Shown here: positions 63,801 through 64,000 of the stretch, one piece after another
Position numbering within the stretch: position 1 is the first letter of the stretch
Layout: every line of letters starts with the position of its first letter
Assembly: GCF_000498755.1 (NCBI RefSeq)
Contig: NZ_AXUS01000015.1
Coordinates: 25,806 to 89,805 of the forward strand
Length of the DNA: 64,000 nucleotides
From: Clostridioides mangenotii TR
Lineage (GTDB): Bacteria; Bacillota; Clostridia; Peptostreptococcales; Peptostreptococcaceae
Direction of reading: 5' to 3'
The notes under the pieces: generated by a model
Databases searched by the model: none
Seen by the model: only the letters and a program-made list of their open reading frames with translations
What the model was told of the DNA's origin: nothing
Position numbers and translations under genes: made by a program

Positions 63801-63848
63801 ACAAAAATTTAAAATGCTATTTATATTATTTAGTTAATAAAATTAGTT

Positions 63849-63925
63849 TGGCGACCTGGAAGGGGTTCGAACCCTCGACCTCCAGCGTGACAGGCTGGCA
63901 TTCTAACCAACTGAACTACCAGGCC
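63849..63925 (-). tRNA. tRNA-Asp (anticodon GTC)
   Basis: Anticodon loop CTGTCAC on CCAGC/GCTGG; discriminator G; encoded CCA. Confidence 0.96.
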
Positions 63926-63930
63926 GCAAA

Positions 63931-64000
63931 TGGTGGGATTAACAGGGCTCGAACCTGTGACCCCCTGCTTGTAAGGCAGGTGCTCTCCCAGCTGAGCTAT
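63931..64000 (-). tRNA. tRNA-Val (anticodon TAC), 5' end cut by window edge
   Basis: The last 70 nt of a tRNA identical to 62387-62456, including loop CTTACAA and CCA; the first bases lie beyond the window. Confidence 0.93.

Overview
The window is AT-rich Firmicutes DNA, most likely from a clostridium of the Peptostreptococcaceae (the Clostridioides/Peptostreptococcus side). Three things suggest this: the runs pyc - EF-G-like - ctsR-mcsA-mcsB-clpC - radA-disA - yacL - ispD/ispF - proS - gltX - cysS-mrnC and rpsF-ssb-rpsR - yybS-gdpP-rplI-dnaB - purA; sigH next to rlmB/yacP; and decayed pieces of CWB2 cell-wall-binding domains, which are typical of C. difficile-like cell-wall proteins. Nearly everything is on the minus strand, as expected for replication-co-directional housekeeping genes on one side of the origin.

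Layout from left to right. 1-2.7 kb: a type II restriction-modification module (edge-truncated nuclease, two methyltransferases of different classes) directly beyond the 3' end of rlmH. 2.8-9.2 kb: rlmH and a WalJ-like hydrolase, an M1 peptidase, a DnaD-like gene and a frameshifted dnaC (plus strand), and a formate/nitrite-type channel. 9.5-19 kb: tRNA-Glu and tRNA-Lys, purA, dnaB, rplI, gdpP, a DUF2232 gene, a MazG-like gene, luxS (plus strand), rpsR-ssb-rpsF. 19-19.5 kb: a junction with a dead CWB2 gene. 19.5-30 kb: rplL-rplJ-rplA-rplK-nusG-secE-rpmG, tuf, sigH-yacP-rlmB, folA-thyA, mrnC-cysS. 31-38 kb: an eight-gene zinc locus headed by a Fur/Zur regulator. 38-62 kb: gltX, proS with a T-box, ispF/ispD, a GntR-controlled ABC transporter, yacL, disA, radA, the ctsR heat-shock operon, an EF-G paralogue and pyruvate carboxylase. 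62.3-64 kb: a block of 18 tRNA genes, the last cut by the window edge.

How the genes work together. The zinc locus combines a high-affinity ABC importer, two G3E-type GTPases (one fused to a permease), a YcgQ-like partner and the regulator, behind one promoter flanked by two Fur-type palindromes. CtsR controls its own operon through a tandem heptad box. Both the c-di-AMP synthase (disA) and a c-di-AMP phosphodiesterase (gdpP) are present. proS is read through a T-box whose specifier is a proline codon.

Most notable points: (i) rplL is followed by rpsF rather than rpoB, as an inversion across the origin would produce; (ii) four conserved genes (dnaC, rplI, yybS, mcsB) each lack one base, mostly in short homopolymers, which points to sequencing error or recent decay; (iii) the fused GTPase-permease and a small cysteine-containing membrane protein in the zinc locus; (iv) restriction-modification genes at the rlmH 3' end, the site used by staphylococcal SCC elements; (v) two clusters of DnaA-box-like sites away from dnaA; (vi) a degenerate T-box and several gene relics in the gaps.
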